From contig DAZE01000002.1 of assembly GCA_002507175.1 (NCBI GenBank), forward strand, positions 1 to 44,287: DNA of 44,287 bases, read 5' to 3'. Source of the DNA: Euryarchaeota archaeon UBA558. Lineage in GTDB: Archaea; Thermoplasmatota; Poseidoniia; Poseidoniales; Thalassarchaeaceae. Position 1 is the stretch's first letter. The number at the start of each line of letters is the position of its first letter. Below, in pieces: positions 34,201 through 41,416 of the stretch. The notes under the pieces were generated by a model. It was given only the letters and a program-made list of their open reading frames with translations. It searched no databases and was not told where the DNA came from. The position numbers and the translations under genes are program-made.

Positions 34201-34529
34201 ACAAAACGAGCAGCAGCACCCCGTTGAGGATGGTGAAGTCAAATCCCATTCAAGAGGGCCCAGATGTAGAGGAAATAGGCCTCACAGTAGGGAACTATGC
34301 TATTATCGCAGCAGGCGTGATTTTGACATTAGCCATTCTCGTTTCAGCATTCAAAATCGTTCGTGGGGCTGGCGGGCCAATGGAGGAATATACCAACTTT
34401 GAACCAGAGAATTACACCAGCTTCTTGCCAATAGAGGACAAGGTCGCAAACTCAGCACTAGGGGGGGCCCAGTCGATATTTGAGCAACCCCCTGCACCAC
34501 CCTCTGAGCCAACTGACCCAGAGCAATGA
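31239..34529 (+). CDS. Giant membrane-anchored surface protein with repeated beta-sandwich domains
   Basis: This 1096-residue protein has a signal peptide (residues 1-23) and then about 1000 residues of beta-sandwich-type repeats. CARDB/NPCBM-like segments are seen, such as VPLTFKNTGNQIGSWTL, VELVLVNHGNSEEAFDLF and LRWEVWNRGNEMDRYRL. Near residue 190 DVDGDGEMNC looks like a calcium-binding loop. One transmembrane helix (about residues 1020-1042) and a 50-residue Pro/Glu-rich cytosolic tail end the protein. It is likely an S-layer-associated or adhesive surface protein. Numerous Asn-x-Ser/Thr sites would allow N-glycosylation. It lies 67 bases upstream of the thermosome gene. Confidence 0.75.
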   Translation: MTSRMTMLTLLIVMLLLPIQQLANEEFEISHASNSNAKAVTDFEVTSIDFTTTGRSLPSWQQPDGTLEEYIVKDETLSITVTVTQIGIGAQGQYADFYVNVTHPVGIPLAEFVSNVTLTGGRADAQSFTYTPNYSHSVLSDTGVLSGGLLVSVEIDSGVGIDEDPLNDVLVRDIPVAVMDDPLDEGWCSDVDGDGEMNCPNPPNLGLIWMTAGYDEDGTLSTDPDDAGHWRLDYSGNDSAVGSNHWRISGNDQLDYASGRIDRLHLGFRAADAACTDTGHGLGDGSLDTQISTVHDAVMCGAVLRGYQYYSMQLVTHARGDMGPGDSVSLQAVSGLNTQELNLTNMSLPVNGTWEQIIWDMSDVHPRAEYRMSYLFKSDGTGATTGIEVDGFLMFAIEKIPEYTISVNCQGDYKEGIEAHAVIPVGDPVELACGITNNGYVDITLRIYSEVTNSSWPDLIRLDTPGTNDKDSFILTENIKAQTTMAAWFNLSIPPSVSVESLEWHIHINDGLTNASKLDLGQPLVQYIDVQPSYSGFIDLEFNPSGGDPHLQLYPGDNGTVPLTFKNTGNQIGSWTLGGAYLDEPTWDPSLLVHWSNDLGETVDEVFTSIGEEVALTPHVSVPPDADPGVYDLRLDVNGKAPNNFPADRVIRVEVLNKFDLEIIPEFREGQIPADNISRIVELVLVNHGNSEEAFDLFVTADPSLKARLGTPSTLGIDPFGGDTTALLLLPMPYGVENETYLLWITARSQSNPLYEVQSPIFLTVPSTQLVEVAELDMSEEVYRGGDEPRTLRWEVWNRGNEMDRYRLSFDHLDDVNVQSGEDDDLTPWIPPGSSYNVTISYSFDSGTFGERTVSMEARSDIAAQRNIVISDSGSAIFDVGSVGWLQIFPEQALTTITEEGSYELSFSIRNLHPSYEQLVRVDIDRQSDLFFNVFDARVDTADRDFVLGSDELRLVKVTVVINEANLRNLEDNIMDFDLTMLVDTDIDKTSSSTPLRMVKSNPIQEGPDVEEIGLTVGNYAIIAAGVILTLAILVSAFKIVRGAGGPMEEYTNFEPENYTSFLPIEDKVANSALGGAQSIFEQPPAPPSEPTDPEQ

Positions 34530-34595
34530 TCGTTATCCTACAGTGGCAGCCCTTATGACGGATCCTCGGGTGGGGTTGCTATACGGGGTGTAAAA

Positions 34596-36206
34596 TTGAC
34601 CAACTCACAACAGCCGATATTTATCCTAAAGGAGGGCACAACAAGAACAAGCGGTAGAACTGCACAGAGCAACAACATCGCTGCAGCGAAAGCGGTCGCT
34701 GAGGCCGTGAGGTCTACACTGGGCCCAAAGGGCATGGACAAGATGCTAGTGGACAGCATGGGGGACGTCGTAATTACAAATGATGGGGCAACGATCCTAA
34801 AGGAAATGGACATAGAGCACCCCGCTGCGAAGATGATCATCGAAATCGCCAAGACTCAAGAGCAACATTGCTTCGATGGCACCACCACAGCCGTGGTACT
34901 CGCAGGCGAACTTCTGAAAAGGTCTGAAGATCTTATCGAGCAGAATGTGCATCCTACAGTAATATGTGAAGGATTCCGCTTGGCCTCCGACAAAGCCATC
35001 GAGCTTATCGATTCACATGCCATAGATGTCAATGAGAAAACACTGGCTGAGGTGGCTAAGACAGCACTGACTGGAAAAAGCGCCGGCGCGGTTAAGGAAT
35101 TCTTGTCCGACATCTGCGTCAGGGCAGTTGTCGCAGTAGCCCAGCAGGATGATGAGGGTATTTTTGTCGATCTTGATGATGTCAAAGTAGAGAAAAAACA
35201 AGGTGGGTCAATTAAAGACAGCTCGCTCGTTGATGGCATAATCCTTGACAAAGAACGAGTGCATTCTGGCATGCCAAGGGTCATAGATGGAGCAAGAATC
35301 GCCCTCGTAAATTCAGCGATCGAGGTAAAAAAGACCGAGGTCGATGCGAAGATACAGATCACAGATCCAAGTATGTTGTCTCAGTTTTTGGATGAGGAGG
35401 AATCCTACATCAAGGGATTAGTTGACAAGATTTCAGCCTCTGGCGCGAATGTTCTAATCTGCCAAAAGGGGATAGACGACCTGGCGCAACACCACATGGC
35501 AAAATCCGGAATCTTTGCAATTAGAAGGGCCAAGAAAAGCGACATGGAAGCCCTCTCCAAGGCCACAGGCGGACGTGTCGTGACAACCTTAGAGGACCTC
35601 TCGAAAGACGATCTTGGGAACGCCTCAAAAGTTGACGAGAGGAAAATTGGCGACTCAGACATGGTATTCATAACAGGATGCAAACAAGCCAAGGCAGTCT
35701 CAGTTCTACTGAGAGGGGGCACTGAACACGTGGTCGACGAGATAAGAAGGGCCTTCGACGATGCCATAGGCGTTGTCTCCGTCGCCCACGAGGACGGCAA
35801 AGTATTGACAGGGGGCGGATCGGTACTCGCAGCCGTAAGCAGAGATCTGCGATCCTATGCCGAGGGAGTTGGCGGAAGAGAACAGATGGCAATAGAAGCA
35901 TTCGCTGGGGCGCTTGAGGTAATACCGAGAACTCTAGCAGAGAATGCAGGCCTAGACCCAGTCAATACCATCATAGCCCTCAGAAAAGCCCACTCCGAGG
36001 GGAAGACAACTCACGGTGTAAACGTATACGATGGAGGAGTAGTCGACATGCAAGCCGGGAACGTTTACGAGCCAACAAGGGTCGTAGAACAAGCCATTCA
36101 ATCAGCCAGCGAGACAGCGGTTATGATTCTTAGAATTGACGATGTAATTTCCAGCAAGGGAGGTGCCTCAGAAATGGGTGCTGAATTTGATGGAATGGAC
36201 ATGTAG
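34596..36206 (+). CDS. thsA: Thermosome subunit (group II chaperonin)
   Basis: This 536-residue protein aligns with archaeal thermosomes throughout: the N-terminus PIFILKEGTTRTSGR, LGPKGMDKMLVDSMGD, NDGATIL, GGGSVLAAVSRDLR and the Gly/Met-ending tail GAEFDGMDM. It folds proteins in an ATP-driven double ring in the cytosol. The nucleotide-binding GDGTT motif reads FDGTT (Phe93-Asp94): the glycine is replaced while the catalytic Asp is kept. The start is TTG at 34596, the only codon giving the family N-terminus; a GGGGTG sequence lies about 6 nt upstream. Confidence 0.95.
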   Translation: MTNSQQPIFILKEGTTRTSGRTAQSNNIAAAKAVAEAVRSTLGPKGMDKMLVDSMGDVVITNDGATILKEMDIEHPAAKMIIEIAKTQEQHCFDGTTTAVVLAGELLKRSEDLIEQNVHPTVICEGFRLASDKAIELIDSHAIDVNEKTLAEVAKTALTGKSAGAVKEFLSDICVRAVVAVAQQDDEGIFVDLDDVKVEKKQGGSIKDSSLVDGIILDKERVHSGMPRVIDGARIALVNSAIEVKKTEVDAKIQITDPSMLSQFLDEEESYIKGLVDKISASGANVLICQKGIDDLAQHHMAKSGIFAIRRAKKSDMEALSKATGGRVVTTLEDLSKDDLGNASKVDERKIGDSDMVFITGCKQAKAVSVLLRGGTEHVVDEIRRAFDDAIGVVSVAHEDGKVLTGGGSVLAAVSRDLRSYAEGVGGREQMAIEAFAGALEVIPRTLAENAGLDPVNTIIALRKAHSEGKTTHGVNVYDGGVVDMQAGNVYEPTRVVEQAIQSASETAVMILRIDDVISSKGGASEMGAEFDGMDM

Positions 36207-36306
36207 CGACGACTCACCTTTCGTCCTTTCAGGAAGCCTACAATCCACATGTTCAATAATCGCCTCCAATTCCAGAAACATGTAAACCAACAACCGAGTG
36301 ATTGCG

Positions 36307-38505
36307 ATGTCAACCAAACTCCCTTTGCTAATATTGTATGGATCTCAATCAGGGAATGCCGAGGATCTGTGTTCAAAAGCAGCCAAAGAGGCGAAATCAT
36401 ACGGTTTAGAACCCATCATCAAGGGGATGGATGAGATCAAGATTTCAGAACTCCCTAGCTATAATCGTATAATGATATATTGCAGCACATGGGGAGAGGG
36501 CGAAATGCCGGATAATGCCGAAGACCTTTGGCAGGAGGCCCAAGGGGATTCAGCACCCTCTCTCGCTATGTGCCACTTTGCGGTTTGCTCCCTCGGAGAC
36601 TCCTCGTACGAACTATTCTGCCAATCCGGGATTGATTGGGATAACTGGTTTGAGAAACAGGGTGCAAACAGACTAGTGAGCCGTGTTGATTGTGATGTTG
36701 ACTATGATGAGCCTGCAGCACTCTTCACTACCGAGGCCCTCTCTCACCTCTCAGCAGTTGACTCTTCAGGAGCCTATCATTTAGACAGAGTCGGCGCCGA
36801 AATATCCATCGAGGATTTGAACGAGTCTGCAGAGACAGACCTGCCTACAGCCCCAGAGGCCGCCATGTCTGGAGAGGGCATCGATGCCTTGTTCAACTCA
36901 GGTGACAGAACACTGAACATCTTCTTTGGGTCTCAATCTGGGAATTCGGAACAGCTGGCTGCCAATTTCGCAAAGCAGGCCGAGGACTACGGGCTCCGAG
37001 GAGTAGTACATGACATGGACGGATTCGACATCAAAGCGATGGCTTCGATGAGAAGGGTGGCCATTGTGTGCTCGACATGGGGTGAGGGTGAAATGCCCGA
37101 CAATGCCGAAGCCCTATGGCAGGCCGCTTCGTCCAGCGAAGCGCCACGGATGGATGGCATGTCATTCTCGGTCTTGGCTCTGGGCGACACCTCCTACGAG
37201 CTGTTCTGTCAATCTGGAAAAGATTGGGATGGCAGATTAGAAGAATTGGGTGCGAATAGGGTCGCACAGAGAGCTGACTGCGACGTAGATTACGAAGCAA
37301 TGGCCTCACAATGGGCACAAGAGGCACTGACGATGCTCTCAGCCGTGGACGATTCAGGCAATCTGCACGAGGAATTAATCGATTCCATAAGAGAGATGGC
37401 TGATGGAGGAGCCTCTGTCGCAGACGGCGAAGATGGCTTCACCCTGCCCGAATTATTCTCGGATGAGATCGAAGTCCAACTCAGTGTTTTCAGATATGAT
37501 CCACATGGGAAAACGACTGGCATCGATACTTGGCTCTGCACCCTCCCAGGCCACCTTACTCTCTTGGAGTCCATGAGAGCAATTCAAAGGACTCATGATG
37601 GAAGCCTATGCTTTACAGACGGAGCCCCCCATGATCCAAACACTGCCATATCAGTAAACGGAAGGATTACCCTCCCTGGAATTTCTAGAATCGAAAGCCT
37701 GTCCAATGGCAGACCAGGGCCCGTAGCCCTAAACTTGGAACCTCTTCCAGGATATGACGTAGTAAGGGATCTATGCGTTGACTTCGGCGCACTGACCAAA
37801 AAGCGCGAAGAGGTCTCGCTGTGGCATGTCTCAAGAACAAGGGAGGCGATCAGATCAGAACAAGGCACTCTGATAGGATCGATGTCCCCTTCAGAGGCGA
37901 TCAACCTACACAAAATGTCAGATTCATTCGGCTCCCAGGTATTGCACTCTTGCTCAGATTCTGTGGCCTATGCCCAATCCTATCTTGGCCCATCGGTATG
38001 CTTGGACCTCTGGCTAAGAAGGACTGACTCTAGGACTTCGAGTAAAAGGGTCGAACAGATAGACGCACTTTTGGGCGGGGCGAACGCAATCCTCGCAGAA
38101 ACGGATTTGGCACCCATGGCGAGACAGCCTCTCGCGGGCAGGGAGGTACAATCAGCGCTATCAGATGCTAGGACCAAAGCCCTTGAACTCAATGGATACA
38201 ACGGGCGGCATGGGAAGCATGTATGGTGGTACGCATGGACGTTGAAAAGCAGTGGAAGGGTCAACGACACTGTCTTGTACAGGCAAGTGCTGGGCCCACT
38301 CGGTCTTTTGTCTAATCTCACCTCAGGCGTCACTGCTCGTATGCTGACGGGTTTCACTAGAACAGGCGGGAAAATGGTGAATGACATCTTAGCATTGGTA
38401 GCCCCGCCAGCTGGCATAGGTAAGATGCCAAGGCAATTCAACAAAAGAGTAGACAAGCATTACGAAGTAGTTTCAATATTCAACAGCCTAGATAGTAGAT
38501 TCTGA
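36307..38505 (+). CDS. Twin CysJ-type flavodoxin domains fused to an Fe-S-less SdhB-like domain
   Basis: This 732-residue protein has three parts. Residues about 8-150 and 200-345 are two flavodoxins of the CysJ/P450-reductase type. Each keeps the FMN loops GSQSGN, STWGEGEMPDNAE and LGD[ST]SYELFCQSG. Residues about 388-732 follow the succinate dehydrogenase SdhB plan: SVFRYDP, SLCF...SVNGRITL, LEPLPGYDVVRDLCVDF, a helical part with SYLGPSVCLD and ARQPLAG, and an SdhE-type C-terminal extension. Cysteines that would bind the [2Fe-2S], [4Fe-4S] and [3Fe-4S] clusters are nearly all replaced; only C548 in HSCSD remains at a likely ligand position. It is an electron-transfer protein using FMN. ATG 36307 is preferred; GTG 36298 is possible. 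Confidence 0.75.
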   Translation: MSTKLPLLILYGSQSGNAEDLCSKAAKEAKSYGLEPIIKGMDEIKISELPSYNRIMIYCSTWGEGEMPDNAEDLWQEAQGDSAPSLAMCHFAVCSLGDSSYELFCQSGIDWDNWFEKQGANRLVSRVDCDVDYDEPAALFTTEALSHLSAVDSSGAYHLDRVGAEISIEDLNESAETDLPTAPEAAMSGEGIDALFNSGDRTLNIFFGSQSGNSEQLAANFAKQAEDYGLRGVVHDMDGFDIKAMASMRRVAIVCSTWGEGEMPDNAEALWQAASSSEAPRMDGMSFSVLALGDTSYELFCQSGKDWDGRLEELGANRVAQRADCDVDYEAMASQWAQEALTMLSAVDDSGNLHEELIDSIREMADGGASVADGEDGFTLPELFSDEIEVQLSVFRYDPHGKTTGIDTWLCTLPGHLTLLESMRAIQRTHDGSLCFTDGAPHDPNTAISVNGRITLPGISRIESLSNGRPGPVALNLEPLPGYDVVRDLCVDFGALTKKREEVSLWHVSRTREAIRSEQGTLIGSMSPSEAINLHKMSDSFGSQVLHSCSDSVAYAQSYLGPSVCLDLWLRRTDSRTSSKRVEQIDALLGGANAILAETDLAPMARQPLAGREVQSALSDARTKALELNGYNGRHGKHVWWYAWTLKSSGRVNDTVLYRQVLGPLGLLSNLTSGVTARMLTGFTRTGGKMVNDILALVAPPAGIGKMPRQFNKRVDKHYEVVSIFNSLDSRF

Positions 38506-38516
38506 GGTGAGACCGA

Positions 38517-39377
38517 ATGCCGATCCAATTTGCATATCACCCGGGAAACGTAGCACACAGCAGCGCGCCCGAGGTAGATGAGACTATGAGGGCAGCATGC
38601 AGGTCACTCGACATAGACTTGATTGACATGCCGGGCGCCACTAGTTGTGGTGCGGGGATACTGGGCCAAGCAAATCGTCGACTCCAGATCACTCTGAACG
38701 CAAGAACAATGTCAATTGCCGAGGATCTAGGCTTGGATATCATCACTCCATGTGCCACAACAGCCGCAACACTCTACGAGGACTTGATGGCGCTGAAGAG
38801 AGACTCCAGTTTGATGGGAGAGGTCAACATGACATTACAGAAAACAACTGGTCGAATGCTCGAGGGGTCCATAAGAATCAGGCACCTTCTCCAAGTTATA
38901 GTGGAGGACATAGGCATTGAAAACTTCTCAAAGAAAGTGAAAAACCCGATACCTTCGCCCCTAGGCCCATACTACGGGCCGAATCTTCAACAAGCAGGCT
39001 TGATAGGTGGCGATGATGTCTTCGACCCCTGGTACATGGAGAGCATCATCGAAGCTGGGGGTGGAGAAGCCATCAGATACCCCTCGCGAACCTCATCTGC
39101 TGGTACCCCCGGAATCTTCTCAGAGGAGCAAACCGTTCTCCGCCAATCCGCAAACATTCTCTCCGACGCCAAAACTTCAGGAGCACGCATGATGATTAGC
39201 GCCTGCACGTTGTCCCATGGGGTACTGGACATATACCAAGGGAAGGCCTCTAGATCAACCGGCCTAAACACCAATCTCCCGATAATACATTTTTGTGAAT
39301 ACATAGCATTCCTCACCGGCAATTTCCCAACGAGACTCGCCATGTTGAAAACCAGGGTGGCTGTTATAGGCGACTAG
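38517..39377 (+). CDS. SdhE/HdrB-like protein with degenerate CCG cluster motifs
   Basis: This 286-residue protein aligns with the two-repeat CCG family (SdhE, HdrB), which binds a [4Fe-4S]-type cluster in each repeat. Expected YPGC is HPGN (Asn11), CCG is SCG (Ser43-Cys44) and CxxC is CATT (Cys79, Thr82). In repeat two, YYGC is YYGP (Pro155), CCG is SAG (Ser194-Ala195) and CxxC is CTLS (Cys230, Ser233). Only three of about ten ligands remain. Surrounding sequence is well kept (LNARTMSIAEDLGLDIITPC, HLLQVIVEDIG), so the fold is under selection. It lies 11 bases after the flavodoxin-SdhB-like gene, in the usual SdhB-SdhE order. Confidence 0.75.
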   Translation: MPIQFAYHPGNVAHSSAPEVDETMRAACRSLDIDLIDMPGATSCGAGILGQANRRLQITLNARTMSIAEDLGLDIITPCATTAATLYEDLMALKRDSSLMGEVNMTLQKTTGRMLEGSIRIRHLLQVIVEDIGIENFSKKVKNPIPSPLGPYYGPNLQQAGLIGGDDVFDPWYMESIIEAGGGEAIRYPSRTSSAGTPGIFSEEQTVLRQSANILSDAKTSGARMMISACTLSHGVLDIYQGKASRSTGLNTNLPIIHFCEYIAFLTGNFPTRLAMLKTRVAVIGD

Positions 39378-39397
39378 TCAATCTGACGGTTGCATAA

Positions 39398-41134
39398 TCA
39401 AAAGTCATCCAGACCCGATTGGCCAGATGGCCGATATGCTGCAGGTCCCGCCCGCTTCTCTTGATCGATGGTTGACGCGACTGTGTCCGAACTGGTCTGT
39501 TCAAATTGGGGAAAATCATGCTTATTCGCCTCTCGCTCGTTTTTGACAAAAGAACCAACGTCGACCTTAGTGTCAATATTCTCAATCGAGAAGGCCTCTA
39601 ACAGGCCGTAGTTGATTGGCCCTCCTGTCAGCGCCCTCCTCACGGCATGAATTGATTTCATCATCGCTGATTCCCTCCGGTGTGATGCTACGGCTGCAGC
39701 CTCATCCCTCGTCCCCTCTGCTATTAACACAACAACGTCCCCCTGACGCCTTCTCCCTGTCCTTCCACGTCTCTGAATTGTCCGAGTTTCACTTCCAACA
39801 GGCTCGTAAAATATCACGAGGTCTGCTGAAGGTATGTCCAAACCCTCCTCCCCGACTGAGGTTGCAACAAGAATGTTGCTAACTCCCTGTTTGAACTCAC
39901 TAATGGTTTGGATCTGTTCCTTGGAGGTCAGTCCGCCTTCCAGCTTCTTTGACTGGCCTACAAACCTCGAGGGCGAGGCACCTTCGATTCCCTCAAGTGC
40001 CATGTGGATCGAGGCTACAGTATCTCTGAAGTTAGCAAAAATAATGATTTTGGACTCAGGACTTCGACGGAGACGCTCAGAGACCAACCTCCTAACTGTC
40101 CCTATTTTGGTATGAACCTCGTCCAATGCGTCTATTTTTTTTCGCAAATCCGCCACCCTTTTGTCTGATAGGAAGGCTCGTGTTGATTTCTTGGACGATG
40201 AGGCCTCGCTAGATTTCCTTCTGAGGAACTCCCGGGCAGCACCTACTCCTTGGGATAGTATGTGATTTATGAGGTGATTAAGGGTCAATGCCAGAGCCAA
40301 CCTCGAAACTGAGGCGAAAGCCGTCCCATCCCCCCTAGAAATGGCGCCTCTAGCCCTTTCCATGGCACTAGACAGGCCTACGTAGGTCACTTTTCCCCCG
40401 TGGACGTATCTGCCCAACCTCCTCTCTGTGTCAATCAACCCTTCCTGCCATTGCTTCAATGGACTCGCGAGTTCAACCAGTTCCTCAGGAACCTCTACTC
40501 TGACCTCAATTAACTCGAGATCCGAGAGGTACCTCTTGAGCCCTGAGTCTGTTGATGACCTGGTATGGATTCTATTGATGCCCAACCTGCGACACAGAGC
40601 CTCCACATGAATCTTAGAATACCCCGGACTTGCTGTCATAGCCAGAATTTTGTTCCCACCTCGAATAATGAATTCGTCGCAGGACTTTCCCATTGCATGG
40701 CTTCCCACAGAGTGATGGGCCTCATCGACGATTAGGATTTCAAGAGTGGAGGGGTCAATTAAACCACTCAAAATATCGTTATGGAATACCTGGGGCGTAG
40801 CAATAACTACTTCTGACGAATTCCACACAGCTCCCCTCTTGTCTCTTGTCGTCGATCCAGTTAAAGTTGAGATGGAGACTCCTTCCGCCAGCCAATTTGT
40901 GAGGGTGCCTTTGTGCTGTTCAACTAGCCCGACCGTTGGCGCGATCATTACCGCTTTCCCTCCATTGGCTATCACCTCTGCTACGACCATAACAGAGACC
41001 GCGGTTTTTCCAGCAGCCGTTGGGTAGACCAGTAATGTAGAGCATTCAAGTGCCTCAGCAACACCTTCTAGTTGATACGCTCTAGCTTCCACTGTGGACC
41101 TCTTTAGCCCGGGGTGATCCACAGTCGGAAGCAT
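39398..41134 (-). CDS. Hef/FANCM-type SF2 helicase with a PCNA-binding tail, no nuclease
   Basis: This 578-residue protein has two RecA domains with a helical insertion between them, as in Hef/FANCM. Motif I is PTAAGKTAV, II is DEAHHS, III is TASPG, V includes VATSVGEEGLDIP and VI is QRRGRTGRR. The XPF-type nuclease and HhH region of full-length Hef is absent. The C-terminus ends GQSGLDDF-stop, a PIP-box-like QxxLxxF for binding the PCNA clamp. It would remodel stalled forks or branched DNA. ATG 41134 has GGAGG about 9 nt upstream; GTG 41143 is the alternative. It is convergent with the SdhE-like gene, 20 bases away. Confidence 0.85.
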   Translation of the reverse strand: MLPTVDHPGLKRSTVEARAYQLEGVAEALECSTLLVYPTAAGKTAVSVMVVAEVIANGGKAVMIAPTVGLVEQHKGTLTNWLAEGVSISTLTGSTTRDKRGAVWNSSEVVIATPQVFHNDILSGLIDPSTLEILIVDEAHHSVGSHAMGKSCDEFIIRGGNKILAMTASPGYSKIHVEALCRRLGINRIHTRSSTDSGLKRYLSDLELIEVRVEVPEELVELASPLKQWQEGLIDTERRLGRYVHGGKVTYVGLSSAMERARGAISRGDGTAFASVSRLALALTLNHLINHILSQGVGAAREFLRRKSSEASSSKKSTRAFLSDKRVADLRKKIDALDEVHTKIGTVRRLVSERLRRSPESKIIIFANFRDTVASIHMALEGIEGASPSRFVGQSKKLEGGLTSKEQIQTISEFKQGVSNILVATSVGEEGLDIPSADLVIFYEPVGSETRTIQRRGRTGRRRQGDVVVLIAEGTRDEAAAVASHRRESAMMKSIHAVRRALTGGPINYGLLEAFSIENIDTKVDVGSFVKNEREANKHDFPQFEQTSSDTVASTIDQEKRAGPAAYRPSGQSGLDDF

Positions 41135-41416
41135 AATGCTCACCCTCCGTCATCTAAGGTTCTAAAGGGTTACAATCGATATATGTCTGGCCAGAGCAGG
41201 CCTGTTGCTTTCCGATTCGTTCATAAATGGTGGGCAGGTCGGAAGGCCGCTCATATTGAGGAGTACCAGACACAACAGGGCTCTGCGAATGCAACCCGAG
41301 GCGATCAAGACCCATTCGGGAATTGGTCTCCGGTGTCACGGTCCTCTCCTTGAGATATGGGCCCGACGACAGCCGTTTTTACGGCCTGAGGCGGCAAACG
41401 AAACGGAGACCAAAAC
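41135..41416 (+). promoter_or_regulatory. Divergent promoter/leader region before the ribosomal protein operon
   Basis: This 282-base stretch separates the helicase gene from uL3. An A/T-rich element near 41176-41184 (CGATATATG) may be a TATA box. A short perfect hairpin, GCCGT (41372-41376), TTTT, ACGGC (41381-41385), lies 31 bases before the uL3 ATG. It could be part of an mRNA leader used for autoregulation by a ribosomal protein, but no known r-protein binding motif is visible. An open frame at 41183-41353 is not convincing. Confidence 0.35.

Noticed and set aside
36307..39377. Reading the cysteine losses as pseudogene decay
   Set aside because: Both frames are intact over 732 and 286 codons, FMN loops are complete, and conserved blocks surround every substituted ligand.
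41183..41353. 56-codon frame between the helicase and uL3
   Set aside because: Low-complexity, Arg/Gln-rich sequence with no recognisable fold; the region is better read as promoter and leader.
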